Assembly: GCF_000520015.2 (NCBI RefSeq)
Contig: NZ_CP007044.2
Coordinates: 992,001 to 1,056,000 of the forward strand
Source of the DNA: Chania multitudinisentens RB-25
GTDB lineage: Bacteria; Pseudomonadota; Gammaproteobacteria; Enterobacterales; Enterobacteriaceae
Direction of reading: 5' to 3'
DNA length: 64,000 nt
Each line of letters begins with the position of its first letter. The first letter of the stretch is position 1. Positions 50,726 through 59,295 of this stretch are shown here, in pieces. The notes beneath the pieces were generated by a model. It ran no database searches. It had not been told where the DNA came from and saw only the letters and a list, made by a program, of their open reading frames with translations. The translations under genes and the position numbers were made by a program.

Positions 50726-51664
50726 TTATGTTTTTGGTGTCGTCTGCGCCGAACCTAGCCAGTATTGCCAATGATGTTTGAGCAACACAACGACCGGCGA
50801 CTGCGCCACACTTTCACCGATGATAATCAGCGCCTTGCTGGCATCCACTTTTTCTTGCGGTAGTTTGATCTTGCACTGCTTAATGCCGCCGCTGAACGGA
50901 TTCTTCGGCTGGGTTGGGTGCGGTGTAGATGGCAGATAATTCCCTCCGCTGTGCTGCGGTTCATTCAGCAGGGTGCTGGGTTTTACCAGCACAATATCCG
51001 CTGGCAATGTGGCCAGCATCTGTTGCAGCACTTTTACCGTGGCCGGGCGTGGATGCCCAATGGCAATAGCCGAACCGTTACGGCGTGCCAACTCTACTGC
51101 GCGGTTGAACTGACGGCGAATATCATCCGGGTTGGCGGTATCGTCAAGAAACACTTTGCGCTTGATCACTTTGACATGAGTACCGGCTGCGGCGCGTGTT
51201 GCCTGGCTGTTGCCGATAGTCATGCTGTCAAGGAAATAGAGTTGGTAATTATCGAGCGCCTGCATCACCCGCTGCATACCCGGCAGGCTAGAGGTCATTG
51301 CGCTGCCCATATGGTTGTTCATCCCCACGGCATAGGGCACGTTATTGACCGCATTGCGGATGATGCGCTGAATTTCCTCGCTGCTCATGGCAGGTTGCAG
51401 CGTATCGGGTTCCAGTGATTGCTTGCTGAGCGGAGCCATTGGCATATGGATCAGCACCTCACGCCCCTGATTGTGGGCCTTGGTTGCCATCAAGCGCGCC
51501 TGAGGGGCGTTGGGCAGCACGGCGACCGAGATGGCTGTGGGCATTTGCAGTATGGCGTTATCTTCGTGTGGGCGATAGCCGACGTCATCAATCACGATGG
51601 ACAGTCTCCCGGCCTGTGCGGCACAGGCCAACAGCAGAAAGCCTGCCAGGATGGCGGTACGCAT
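50726..51664 (-). CDS. yibQ: Divergent polysaccharide deacetylase family protein YibQ
   Basis: 312 aa from the ATG at 51664, chosen because it starts a clean signal peptide (MRTAILAGFLLLACAAQA). An in-frame ATG at 51697 overlaps envC, and neither start has a good ribosome site. The mature part has LSIVIDDVGYR and HMPMAPLS, then NNHMGSAMTS, matching the DUF610 divergent deacetylase fold; the E. coli protein is periplasmic and linked to the cell division genes envC/gpmM. The catalytic activity is unproven. Confidence 0.9.
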   Translation of the reverse strand: MRTAILAGFLLLACAAQAGRLSIVIDDVGYRPHEDNAILQMPTAISVAVLPNAPQARLMATKAHNQGREVLIHMPMAPLSKQSLEPDTLQPAMSSEEIQRIIRNAVNNVPYAVGMNNHMGSAMTSSLPGMQRVMQALDNYQLYFLDSMTIGNSQATRAAAGTHVKVIKRKVFLDDTANPDDIRRQFNRAVELARRNGSAIAIGHPRPATVKVLQQMLATLPADIVLVKPSTLLNEPQHSGGNYLPSTPHPTQPKNPFSGGIKQCKIKLPQEKVDASKALIIIGESVAQSPVVVLLKHHWQYWLGSAQTTPKT

Positions 51665-51681
51665 ATTGATATAGTGCAAAT

Positions 51682-53016
51682 CTATCTTCCCAACCATGGC
51701 AGTGGGTTAACAGCCTGACCCTGACGGCGGATTTCGAAATAGAGCGATGGCGTTCCCTGACCGCCGCTAGAGCCTACCAGGGCGATGGGCTGGCCAGCAC
51801 GCACCTGCGCGCCAACGCTGACCAGAGCGCTCTGGTTGTAGCCATACAGGCTCATATCACCCTTACCGTGTTCGATGACAACGACCAGGCCATAACCTTG
51901 CAGCCAATCGGCCATCAGAACACGACCATCGGCGATGGCTTTCACTTCGCTGCCTTCAGCCGCCGAGATCACCATCCCTTTCCAGCGTAACTCACCTTGC
52001 AGCGGTTCGCCAAAACGATACTCGATGCGGCCACGTACCGGCCAGATGGCTTGCCCTTCCGGGCGCCCCAAACCACCGGTGCGCGCCATCAGTGAACGCT
52101 CACCTTCGCTGGGTTGATAACGGGTGCCGGTTTTCTTCGCCTGCTGCTCTTTAGCACGCACCTGTTCGCGCACTTTGGCGGCTTCACGCGCTTCGCGTTC
52201 GGCACGGGCACGGGCTTCACGCTCGGCGCGGGCGATCTGGTCACGCAGGCGGGTTTCGTTTTGGCGCAGTTCAACCAGCCGCTGCTGATCTTTTTCCAGC
52301 GAGGCTTCCAGAGAGGTCAAGGTTTTCTTACGCGCGCTGCGCGCCTGTTCCAGAGTTTGCTGCTGCGTTTGCTGCTCGTTGAGTAACGATTTCTGCTGGC
52401 CCTGCTTGGCGACCAGGGTATTTTTCTGCGCGGCCAGTTGTGTCTGGGTTTGTTTCAGTGCTTCGATGGCTTGTTGGCGCGCCTCATTCAGATAGCTGAA
52501 ATAGGCCAGCATGCGTTCGCTACGTTGGCTTTCTTCACCGCTGAGAATCAGTTGTAATGCACTGTGCTGCCCTTGGCGAAACGCGGCTTCAAGCTGTTTG
52601 GCGAGCATTGCCTGCTGGGTAGCCTGCTGTTTTTGCAGCTTGGTGATTGAGGTGTTCAGGCCAGAAATATCTTTGCCCAGTTCAGTGAGTGTGCCTTGAG
52701 TATCACGCAGTGAACGGCTGGCCTGTGCGATGGTTTTTTCTTGCAGCTTGAGCTGTTCTTGCAATGAATTTCGTTGCTGCTGCTGTTGCTTAACCGCTTT
52801 TTCTTTTTCGGCGATGCTTTGTTGCAGATCTTTCAGCTGGGATTGGTTGCTTTCTGCTGCGGTACTGGCGAATGGCAATAACAATGCGCCAGCGAAAAAC
52901 GCGCTGACGCAGACAGTGGCCAACCTCCGTAACACCGGGTATTCAGGCAGCGGCTGGCTGCCTGAATTTGCGCTGCGGGTGACTTTTGGTAGTGCAAAAT
53001 TCGCCTTCTCCCTCAT
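51682..53016 (-). CDS. envC: Murein hydrolase activator EnvC
   Basis: 444 aa. An N-terminal signal region (VCVSAFFAGALLLPFASTAA) is followed by a long coiled coil (~55-280, many Gln/Leu/Lys heptads) and a C-terminal degenerate LytM/M23 domain (GQAIWPVRGRIEYRFGEPLQGELRWKGMV...SLYFEIRRQGQAVNPLPWLGR). EnvC is recruited by FtsEX and activates the amidases AmiA and AmiB at the septum. The N-terminus before the signal is longer than in E. coli. It lies 9 bases after gpmM. Confidence 0.95.
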   Translation of the reverse strand: MREKANFALPKVTRSANSGSQPLPEYPVLRRLATVCVSAFFAGALLLPFASTAAESNQSQLKDLQQSIAEKEKAVKQQQQQRNSLQEQLKLQEKTIAQASRSLRDTQGTLTELGKDISGLNTSITKLQKQQATQQAMLAKQLEAAFRQGQHSALQLILSGEESQRSERMLAYFSYLNEARQQAIEALKQTQTQLAAQKNTLVAKQGQQKSLLNEQQTQQQTLEQARSARKKTLTSLEASLEKDQQRLVELRQNETRLRDQIARAEREARARAEREAREAAKVREQVRAKEQQAKKTGTRYQPSEGERSLMARTGGLGRPEGQAIWPVRGRIEYRFGEPLQGELRWKGMVISAAEGSEVKAIADGRVLMADWLQGYGLVVVIEHGKGDMSLYGYNQSALVSVGAQVRAGQPIALVGSSGGQGTPSLYFEIRRQGQAVNPLPWLGR

Positions 53017-53025
53017 GGAGAAGGA

Positions 53026-54570
53026 TTATTCCACGATGAACAGCGGCTTACCAGTCATCTCTTGCGGGATTTCCATCCCCATTAGTGCCAGCATGGTTGG
53101 GGCGATATCAGAAAGTGTACCACCTTCAACCGCGTTGGCCGGTTTGCCGATGTAAATCAGCGGGACGGGCAGGCTGGTGTGTGCAGTATGTGCCTGGCCA
53201 GTTGCTGGATCGCGCATTTGCTCGGCGTTGCCGTGATCGGCGGTGATCAGCAATTGGCCACCAACGGTTTTCACCGCATCAACCACTTGCGCAATGCAGT
53301 TATCCAGCGTTTCTACTGCTTTGACTGCCGCGTCGTAAACCCCCGTATGACCGACCATATCACCGTTCGGGTAGTTACAGATGATGGCGTCGTACTTACC
53401 GCTGTGGATGGCGGCGAGCAGTTTTTCGGTCAGCTCTGCGGAACTCATTTCTGGTTGCAGATCGTAAGTCGCAACTTTTGGTGAGTTGATCAGCACACGA
53501 TCTTCGCCTTTGAACGGTTCTTCAATACCACCGTTATAGAAGAAGGTGACGTGAGCGTATTTTTCAGTTTCCGAAATGCGCAGTTGGGTTTTGTCATGCT
53601 TCATCAGCCACTCGCCGAAGGTATTCGCCAGTGAGGCAGGTGGGTAAGCACAAGCTGTCTGAATATCGGCGGCGTATTCGGTCAGCATCACGAAATCACC
53701 GAATTTCACCACGTTAGCGCGTGGGAAACCGTCGAAATCAGTATTGATAAAGGCACGGGTGATCTGGCGCGCACGGTCGGCACGGAAGTTCATGAAAATC
53801 AGCGCATCGCCGTCATGCATAGCCGCCGCCGTTTCGCCTGCCGCCTGAATCACGGTAGGTTTTACAAATTCATCGTTTTCATCGCGGGCATAGGCTGCCT
53901 GCAAGGCGGCAACGGCGCTATCGGCGGTGTATTCGCCTTTGGCCTGGGTCAGCAGATCGTAAGCCAACTGAACGCGATCCCAACGGTTATCGCGATCCAT
54001 CGCATAATAACGGCCAATGATGGAGGCAATGCGCCCTGCACCCAGTTGGGTAAATTCATCACTGAAACGTTTCAAGGTGTTTTCAGCACTGCGCGGTGGG
54101 GTATCGCGCCCATCTAGAAACGCATGCAGATAAATGGCTTTGGCTCCGCGTTGGGCGGCGAGTTTGATCATTGCCAGAATGTGGTCTTCGTGGCTGTGTA
54201 CACCACCTGGTGACATCAGGCCCATGATATGTACTGCTTTACCCGCTGTTACCGCTTTGTCTACCGCCGCCGTGAGCGTGGAATTGGTAAAGAAGTCACC
54301 GTCTTTGATTTCTTTATCCAGGCGGGTCAGATCCTGATAAACGATACGGCCAGCACCCAGGTTGACGTGACCAACTTCCGAGTTGCCCATTTGCCCATCA
54401 GGCAAACCGACATCCAGGCCGGAGGCGGCAATCAGGGTGTGCGGCTGTTGTTGCCACAGGCGGTCCATGACGGGTGTTCTGGCATTCAGGATCGCATTGT
54501 CCTGCTGTTCTTCCCGGTAGCCATAACCATCCAGAATCACCAGAACCATGGGTTTTTTCGTGCTCGACAT
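53026..54570 (-). CDS. gpmM: Cofactor-independent phosphoglycerate mutase
   Basis: 514 aa from the ATG at 54570 (GAGGTTACAGCA upstream). It interconverts 3- and 2-phosphoglycerate with manganese. The phosphoserine is Ser64 in MGNSEVGH, and other metal-site motifs are VILDGYG, HAFLDGRD and TADHGNAEQM. The gpmM-envC-yibQ order is as in E. coli. It is divergent from yibN. Confidence 0.97.
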   Translation of the reverse strand: MSSTKKPMVLVILDGYGYREEQQDNAILNARTPVMDRLWQQQPHTLIAASGLDVGLPDGQMGNSEVGHVNLGAGRIVYQDLTRLDKEIKDGDFFTNSTLTAAVDKAVTAGKAVHIMGLMSPGGVHSHEDHILAMIKLAAQRGAKAIYLHAFLDGRDTPPRSAENTLKRFSDEFTQLGAGRIASIIGRYYAMDRDNRWDRVQLAYDLLTQAKGEYTADSAVAALQAAYARDENDEFVKPTVIQAAGETAAAMHDGDALIFMNFRADRARQITRAFINTDFDGFPRANVVKFGDFVMLTEYAADIQTACAYPPASLANTFGEWLMKHDKTQLRISETEKYAHVTFFYNGGIEEPFKGEDRVLINSPKVATYDLQPEMSSAELTEKLLAAIHSGKYDAIICNYPNGDMVGHTGVYDAAVKAVETLDNCIAQVVDAVKTVGGQLLITADHGNAEQMRDPATGQAHTAHTSLPVPLIYIGKPANAVEGGTLSDIAPTMLALMGMEIPQEMTGKPLFIVE

Positions 54571-54832
54571 TGCTGTAACCTCGTTATAATCGCTTAAGTT
54601 GTGAATAGCCATCAACCCATTGGAATGATGGCTATTCACCCTCCAGAACCGAGTAATTTTACACTGAAACAGGTTAAGAAGAGCCCAGAAAGATCAAAGT
54701 TGCGGTAATTTCCCAGTGTACACCGCAGTTTCTGCATTCACGTTTGCTTATTGGCTGTATTTGCTGCATTCGGCAGGTATACTCTGAAACCTTGATTTAT
54801 TTTCCCTTAACTGACGGGAGTTGTTACACCCC

Positions 54833-55267
54833 ATGCTGCAAGAAATTATGCAATTTGTTAGTAGGCACCCGATACTGAGTCTGGCTTGGGTGGCACTGCT
54901 GGCTGCCGTGATCGTCATGACGGTCAAAAGCCGTTTATCTAAGGTGAAAGAGATCACCCGTGGTGAAGCTATTCGCCTGATTAACAAAGAAGATGCCGTT
55001 GTGGTGGATACCCGTAGCCGTGAGGATTTCCGTAAAGGCCACATTGCCAACGCCATCAATCTGACAGCAAGTGAGCTCAAAAGTGGCAGCTACGGTGAGC
55101 TGGAAAAGCACAAGGCCCAGCCGGTTGTTGTGGTGTGTGCCAATGGCACGAAATCCCGCGAGCCAGCAGAACATCTGAGTAAAGCCGGTTTTGCAAGCGT
55201 TTATACCTTGAAAGACGGTGTTGCTGGCTGGAGTGGGGAAAACCTGCCGCTGGCACGCGGCAAGTAA
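54833..55267 (+). CDS. yibN: Rhodanese-like membrane protein YibN
   Basis: 144 aa from ATG 54833. An N-terminal membrane helix (SLAWVALLAAVIVMTV, residues ~17-32) is followed by a rhodanese domain (EDAVVVDTRSREDFRKGHIANAINL ... GVAGWSGENLPL). A cysteine sits at the expected active-site position (VVVCANGTKS), whereas E. coli YibN, as I recall it, has a diverged loop there. It heads the yibN-grxC-secB-gpsA-cysE line. Recent work in E. coli links YibN to membrane protein insertion, but this is not visible in sequence. Confidence 0.93.
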   Translation: MLQEIMQFVSRHPILSLAWVALLAAVIVMTVKSRLSKVKEITRGEAIRLINKEDAVVVDTRSREDFRKGHIANAINLTASELKSGSYGELEKHKAQPVVVVCANGTKSREPAEHLSKAGFASVYTLKDGVAGWSGENLPLARGK

Positions 55268-55276
55268 TTTTTCATG

Positions 55277-55339
55277 TATACCTAAAATACTTGGCGTTTT
55301 GCAGCCAACAACGCTGTAGCTTCAAGTAATGAGGGTATA
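55277..55339. repeat. Palindromic repeat, copy 8
   Basis: 63 bp: TATACCTAAAATACTTGGCG...GCTGTAGCTTCAAGTAATGAGGGTATA, with both ends kept. Located between yibN and grxC. Confidence 0.75.
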
Positions 55340-55355
55340 GTTTAAGGTGGTTTCT

Positions 55356-55604
55356 ATGGCGAACGTCGAGATCTACACCAAGGTAACTTGCCCGTTTTGC
55401 CATCGCGCGAAAGCGTTGTTGGGCAGCAAGGGCGTTGTGTTCAATGAGATTGCCATTGATGGCGATAACGTGAAACGCGAAGAAATGATTGCACGTAGTG
55501 GGCGAACCACCGTGCCTCAGATTTTCATCAGCGGTCAGCACATCGGTGGCTGCGATGATTTACATGCACTCGATGCTCGCGGTGGCCTGGATCCGCTGCT
55601 TTAA
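55356..55604 (+). CDS. grxC: Glutaredoxin 3
   Basis: 82 aa from ATG 55356, preceded by AAGGTGG. The redox site is CPFC (Cys12, Cys15; E. coli has CPYC). TVPQIFI and GGCDDL form the glutathione site. It reduces disulfides in the cytoplasm using glutathione. It is flanked on both sides by copies of the palindromic repeat. Confidence 0.97.
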   Translation: MANVEIYTKVTCPFCHRAKALLGSKGVVFNEIAIDGDNVKREEMIARSGRTTVPQIFISGQHIGGCDDLHALDARGGLDPLL

Positions 55605-55613
55605 GCGGGTTGT

Positions 55614-55670
55614 TATACCCAGAGTACCTGGAGTTGCTGCCTGGCTGTAACTTGAAGTATGAAGGGTATA
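55614..55670. repeat. Palindromic repeat, copy 9
   Basis: 57 bp: TATACCCAGAGTACCTGGAG...TAACTTGAAGTATGAAGGGTATA. Both ends are intact. Located between grxC and secB. Confidence 0.8.
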
Positions 55671-55716
55671 GTGGTTACCGAGTGTCAATAAGGATATTCA
55701 ACCAAGGGTATTACAC

Positions 55717-56187
55717 ATGTCAGAACAAAACACTACAGAGATGACTTTCCAGATCCAACGCATTTATACCAAGGATATCTCTTTCGAAGCGCCAAACGCT
55801 CCGCAGGTATTCCAGCAAGAATGGCAGCCAGAAGTTAAACTTGATCTGGATACTGCTTCGAGCCAATTGGCTGATGAAGTGTATGAAGTTGTACTGCGCG
55901 TTACCGTCACAGCCTCTTTGGGCGAGGAAACGGCGTTCCTGTGTGAAGTTCAGCAGGCGGGCATCTTCTCCGTGGCCGGTATCGAAGGGACGCAGTTGGC
56001 ACATTGCCTTGGCGCATACTGCCCGAACATCCTGTTCCCGTATGCGCGTGAGTGCATCACCAGCCTGGTTTCCCGCGGTACATTCCCGCAACTGAACCTG
56101 GCACCGGTCAACTTTGACGCGCTGTTTATGAACTATCTGCAACAGCAGTCGGAAAGCGAAGGTGCCGCATCACATCAGGATGCCTGA
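55717..56187 (+). CDS. secB: Protein-export chaperone SecB
   Basis: 156 aa. A cytoplasmic homotetramer that keeps precursors unfolded and hands them to SecA. The core FQIQRIYTKDISFEAPNAPQVF and the CPNILFPYARE segment are typical. The C-terminus is longer and Ser/Glu rich. Its TGA shares a base with the gpsA ATG (TGATG), so the two are coupled. Confidence 0.98.
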   Translation: MSEQNTTEMTFQIQRIYTKDISFEAPNAPQVFQQEWQPEVKLDLDTASSQLADEVYEVVLRVTVTASLGEETAFLCEVQQAGIFSVAGIEGTQLAHCLGAYCPNILFPYARECITSLVSRGTFPQLNLAPVNFDALFMNYLQQQSESEGAASHQDA

Positions 56188-57206
56188 TGAACGCCATCAA
56201 TGTTTCAATGACTGTTATCGGTGCCGGCTCGTACGGCACCGCCTTAGCCATTACGTTGGCGCGTAATGGCCACCCGGTAATACTGTGGGGGCATATCCCC
56301 GCAAAAATTCAGCTTATGCAGCGTGAGCGCTGCAATCAGGTATTTCTTCCCGACGTTGCCTTTCCTGATACTTTGTTACTTGAGGCCGATCTGACCCAAG
56401 CGCTGGCGGCCAGCCGAGATGTGCTGGTGGTAGTACCGAGTCATGTATTTGGTGACGTGTTGCGCCAGTTGAAACCACACCTGCGCCCAGATGCCCGCAT
56501 TGTGTGGGCTACCAAAGGGTTGGAAGCCGAAACCGGTCGGTTGTTGCAGGATGTGGCTCGCGAAGCACTGGGGGATGATATTCCGCTGGCGGTGATTTCC
56601 GGGCCGACGTTTGCCAAAGAGCTGGCGGCCGGGTTGCCGACGGCGATCGCTCTGGCGGCCACGGACGAGCAATTTGCCGAAGATCTGCAACAGTTACTGC
56701 ACTGTGGCAAAAGTTTCCGTGTGTACAGTAACCCGGATTTTATTGGAGTACAGTTGGGTGGCGCGGTGAAAAACGTTATCGCTATTGGTGCCGGGATGTC
56801 CGACGGTATCGGTTTTGGCGCTAACGCGCGTACTGCCTTGATCACCCGCGGGTTGGCGGAAATGAGCCGCCTTGGTTCCGCATTGGGTGCCGATCCCTCC
56901 ACGTTTATGGGCATGGCTGGGTTAGGCGATCTGGTGTTAACCTGCACAGATAATCAATCGCGCAACCGTCGTTTCGGTATAATGCTGGGGCAAGGGATGG
57001 GCGTGCAGGAAGCGCAGGATAGCATTGGCCAGGTGGTGGAAGGTTATCGCAATACCAAAGAGGTGTTGGCACTGGCACAGCGGCACGGTGTGGAGATGCC
57101 GATCACCGAGCAGATTTATCAGGTGCTGTATTGTCATAAAAATGCCCGCGAAGCAGCATTGAGCCTGCTAGGGCGTACCAGGAAAGACGAAAAACACAGC
57201 GCTTAA
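56187..57206 (+). CDS. gpsA: Glycerol-3-phosphate dehydrogenase [NAD(P)+]
   Basis: 339 aa. It makes sn-glycerol-3-phosphate for phospholipid synthesis. The Rossmann motif is GAGSYGT (residues 12-18). The active-site Lys is in GAVKNVIAIGAG, and GLAEMSRLG and GLGDLVLTCT complete the C-terminal domain. Translation is coupled to secB. A hairpin with a T tract follows, before cysE. Confidence 0.97.
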   Translation: MNAINVSMTVIGAGSYGTALAITLARNGHPVILWGHIPAKIQLMQRERCNQVFLPDVAFPDTLLLEADLTQALAASRDVLVVVPSHVFGDVLRQLKPHLRPDARIVWATKGLEAETGRLLQDVAREALGDDIPLAVISGPTFAKELAAGLPTAIALAATDEQFAEDLQQLLHCGKSFRVYSNPDFIGVQLGGAVKNVIAIGAGMSDGIGFGANARTALITRGLAEMSRLGSALGADPSTFMGMAGLGDLVLTCTDNQSRNRRFGIMLGQGMGVQEAQDSIGQVVEGYRNTKEVLALAQRHGVEMPITEQIYQVLYCHKNAREAALSLLGRTRKDEKHSA

Positions 57207-57250
57207 CCTGGGGTAAATCCATAGATAGGTGCACTATATTTGCACCTTAA

Positions 57251-57276
57251 GCCACTCGGGGTAGAGTGGTTTTTTT
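57251..57276 (+). terminator. Intrinsic terminator or attenuator between gpsA and cysE
   Basis: 7-bp stem GCCACTC (57251-57257) / GAGTGGT (57264-57270, one G-T pair), then TTTTTT. It ends 21 bases before the cysE ATG. Confidence 0.8.
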
Positions 57277-57296
57277 GTCAGGCAGAGAGGATTGCG

Positions 57297-58118
57297 ATGT
57301 CGTCAGAAGAGTTGGAACAGGTCTGGAACAACATAAAATCAGAGGCGAGAGCACTGGCTGATTGTGAACCGATGTTGGCTAGCTTTTTCCATGCGACATT
57401 GCTTAAACATGAAAACTTGGGCAGCGCGCTCAGTTATATCCTGGCGAACAAGCTGGCTAACCCGATTATGCCTGCGATCGCCGTGCGTGAGGTGGCGGAA
57501 GACGCTTACCGTTCTGACGCACACATGATAGTGTCAGCGGCCCGCGATATTCTTGCGGTGCGGTTGCGTGACCCTGCGGTGGATAAATATTCAACCCCGT
57601 TGCTTTACCTCAAAGGTTTCCATTCCTTACAGGCTTACCGCATTGCACACTGGCTGTGGATGCAGGGGCGGCAGGCTTTGGCGATTTATCTGCAAAATCA
57701 AATTTCTGTTGCCTTTGGGGTGGATATTCATCCGGCGGCGACCATTGGTTGCGGCATCATGCTTGACCATGCGACCGGTATTGTGATCGGTGAAACCGCC
57801 GTAGTGGAGAATAATGTCTCTATCTTGCAGTCGGTTACTCTCGGCGGCACCGGTAAAACCAGCGGCGATCGCCACCCTAAAATTCGTGAAGGCGTGATGA
57901 TTGGCGCTGGAGCCAAAATTCTCGGCAATATCGAAGTGGGTAAAGGGGCGAAAATCGGTGCCGGTTCAGTGGTGTTGCAATCTGTACCACCGCATACCAC
58001 TGCGGCGGGGGTGCCCGCCCGCATTGTTGGGCGCCCTGAAAGTGATACGCCATCCATGGATATGAATCAGTACTTCAACGGCGTGAATCACGGCTTTGAA
58101 TACGGTGACGGGATTTGA
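57297..58118 (+). CDS. cysE: Serine O-acetyltransferase
   Basis: 273 aa from ATG 57297 (AGAGAGG upstream), the same length as in E. coli. It starts cysteine synthesis by acetylating serine. The N-terminal helical domain is followed by a left-handed beta-helix of hexapeptide repeats (DIHPAATIGCGIMLDHATGIVIG; catalytic His in LDHATG). The C-terminal tail ends FEYGDGI, whose Ile inserts into CysK. The last codons are duplicated downstream at 59296-59318. Confidence 0.97.
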   Translation: MSSEELEQVWNNIKSEARALADCEPMLASFFHATLLKHENLGSALSYILANKLANPIMPAIAVREVAEDAYRSDAHMIVSAARDILAVRLRDPAVDKYSTPLLYLKGFHSLQAYRIAHWLWMQGRQALAIYLQNQISVAFGVDIHPAATIGCGIMLDHATGIVIGETAVVENNVSILQSVTLGGTGKTSGDRHPKIREGVMIGAGAKILGNIEVGKGAKIGAGSVVLQSVPPHTTAAGVPARIVGRPESDTPSMDMNQYFNGVNHGFEYGDGI

Positions 58119-58127
58119 GCGGCCTAT
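58099..58127. repeat. cysE 3'-end direct repeat, copy 1
   Basis: AATACGGTGACGGGATTTGA plus GCG, then GCCTAT. It consists of the last codons and stop of cysE and matches 59296-59324 with one mismatch over the first 23 bases. Confidence 0.8.
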
Positions 58128-58223
58128 AGTTATGGAGCTAGCTTCGAACCTTGGTAGCAGCAGGCTTGAGTTCAAGGATGAGTGCTAGGTGATAATCAGC
58201 TTATGATGGCTATTGTTGCATAC

Positions 58224-58236
58224 CAGTTATAAACTG
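58224..58236. promoter_or_regulatory. Short palindrome before the putative toxin-antitoxin operon
   Basis: CAGTT-ATA-AACTG lies 12 bases before the ATG at 58249. It is a candidate autoregulation site by position only. Confidence 0.3.
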
Positions 58237-58248
58237 AGGTGTATGAAG

Positions 58249-58830
58249 ATGATCACAGGAATAGAGGCGCTTGCTCTTGAGGCAACCGATATTTTATCGG
58301 TTTCACGCGCAGCGCAGCAGATCGTTTCACCACTGGCTCAGGCTAATTCTAAGCTGGTGGATTCATCCATGCCTGCAAATCCTGATGAAGTTAAGCATGC
58401 GCTAGATCGAGCGTTGGTCGCGATTGCTAGCGTTGACCGAAAACTTGTTGAGTGCACTGAAATAATCAACTCTTTGAATACTCTTTCTGACAGTGAGTTG
58501 CATTTCACCCATGAGTTTACTGCTGAGCTCAAAGTTAGAGCGGCAATGCTTACTCATCACATTGAAAATCTTCGTGACGTATTTTCTCTTGTTGAAACAG
58601 CACCTTCTTGGAAGCCATATCTTTCAGCGGTCATGGAAAGGAAAATTAAAGCCATCCGGTCTGTTTCCAATTTAAGAAACGCATACCTGAATATTGCTCT
58701 TATCACTGAGCAGTTTGTTGATCCAGTACCGACCGTTGAAAGCAGTGTTGAGGGGCGTGTTGCAGAGTTTGAATCTGCCGTGGTCGCCTCCAACGAATTG
58801 CTTAAAATCAATAGGTCGGGGTGGAGATAA
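58249..58830 (+). CDS. Unrecognised helical protein, possible antitoxin partner
   Basis: 193 aa from ATG 58249, nine bases after GAGG; an in-frame ATG at 58243 is an alternative. I do not recognise a family. It looks all-helical and soluble, with no membrane segment, no evident helix-turn-helix and no Phd/YafN-like N-terminus. Hydrophobic heptad-like runs (LALEATDILSVSRAAQQIV, LDRALVAIASVDRKL, LRDVFSLVETAPSWKPYL) suggest a helical bundle. Its TAA stop overlaps the ATG of the next gene (TAATG), a YafO-like toxin, so it occupies the usual antitoxin place. At 193 aa it is about twice the size of YafN. The antitoxin role is inference. Confidence 0.75.
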   Translation: MITGIEALALEATDILSVSRAAQQIVSPLAQANSKLVDSSMPANPDEVKHALDRALVAIASVDRKLVECTEIINSLNTLSDSELHFTHEFTAELKVRAAMLTHHIENLRDVFSLVETAPSWKPYLSAVMERKIKAIRSVSNLRNAYLNIALITEQFVDPVPTVESSVEGRVAEFESAVVASNELLKINRSGWR

Positions 58831-59240
58831 TGGCAAGAGTATGTCTTCATCGTTCGTTAGCATCTATTCCTGTCATGCAAGGTTATGCTCGAGAGCTTTC
58901 TCTTTATCTAAATGGGCTGTCATTGTCTGGAAGGCTCGGCAGAAATGGCGGGTTTGAAAGAAATGCAAAATCTCAATCATCAGGGATCTTGAAAATACAT
59001 TTTAAAGCACCGGGAGAAGGGTTTTGGTCCTCATCAGTAAGGCAGATTGACAGAACTTGCGATAACTACATGATTTATGTAAGGCACTGGGATGATGCTG
59101 ATATATTTCAAATCATTGCAGTAATCACTCCTGATGCGCACGCTAGAGCAGATGCAATGATCCCAGACATTATTGAAATAGCAGAGTTAGACTTTCATAG
59201 CCTGAATTCATCCCAGCTTCAGGAGTTAACTTACTACTGA
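58830..59240 (+). CDS. YafO-family mRNA interferase toxin (putative)
   Basis: 136 aa from ATG 58830 (GGTGGAG upstream, coupled to the previous stop). The C-terminal part aligns by eye with E. coli YafO (132 aa): LKIHF like HIHL, then SSSVRQIDRTCDNYMIYVRHW like QLRQFSRTNDEAHLVYCQGAF, then IIAVITPDAHARADAMIPDIIEIAE like LIAILKPEPHKLARDNNQMHKIGKMAE. YafO cleaves mRNA in a ribosome-dependent way. The start region MARVCLHRSLASIPV also resembles YafO. The assignment is by pattern; catalytic residues cannot be named with confidence. Confidence 0.78.
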   Translation: MARVCLHRSLASIPVMQGYARELSLYLNGLSLSGRLGRNGGFERNAKSQSSGILKIHFKAPGEGFWSSSVRQIDRTCDNYMIYVRHWDDADIFQIIAVITPDAHARADAMIPDIIEIAELDFHSLNSSQLQELTYY

Positions 59241-59295
59241 CTTGGTCACTGTGCGGGTTGTTTGCTGGGATATAGGACACATTTTATTGTATTCA

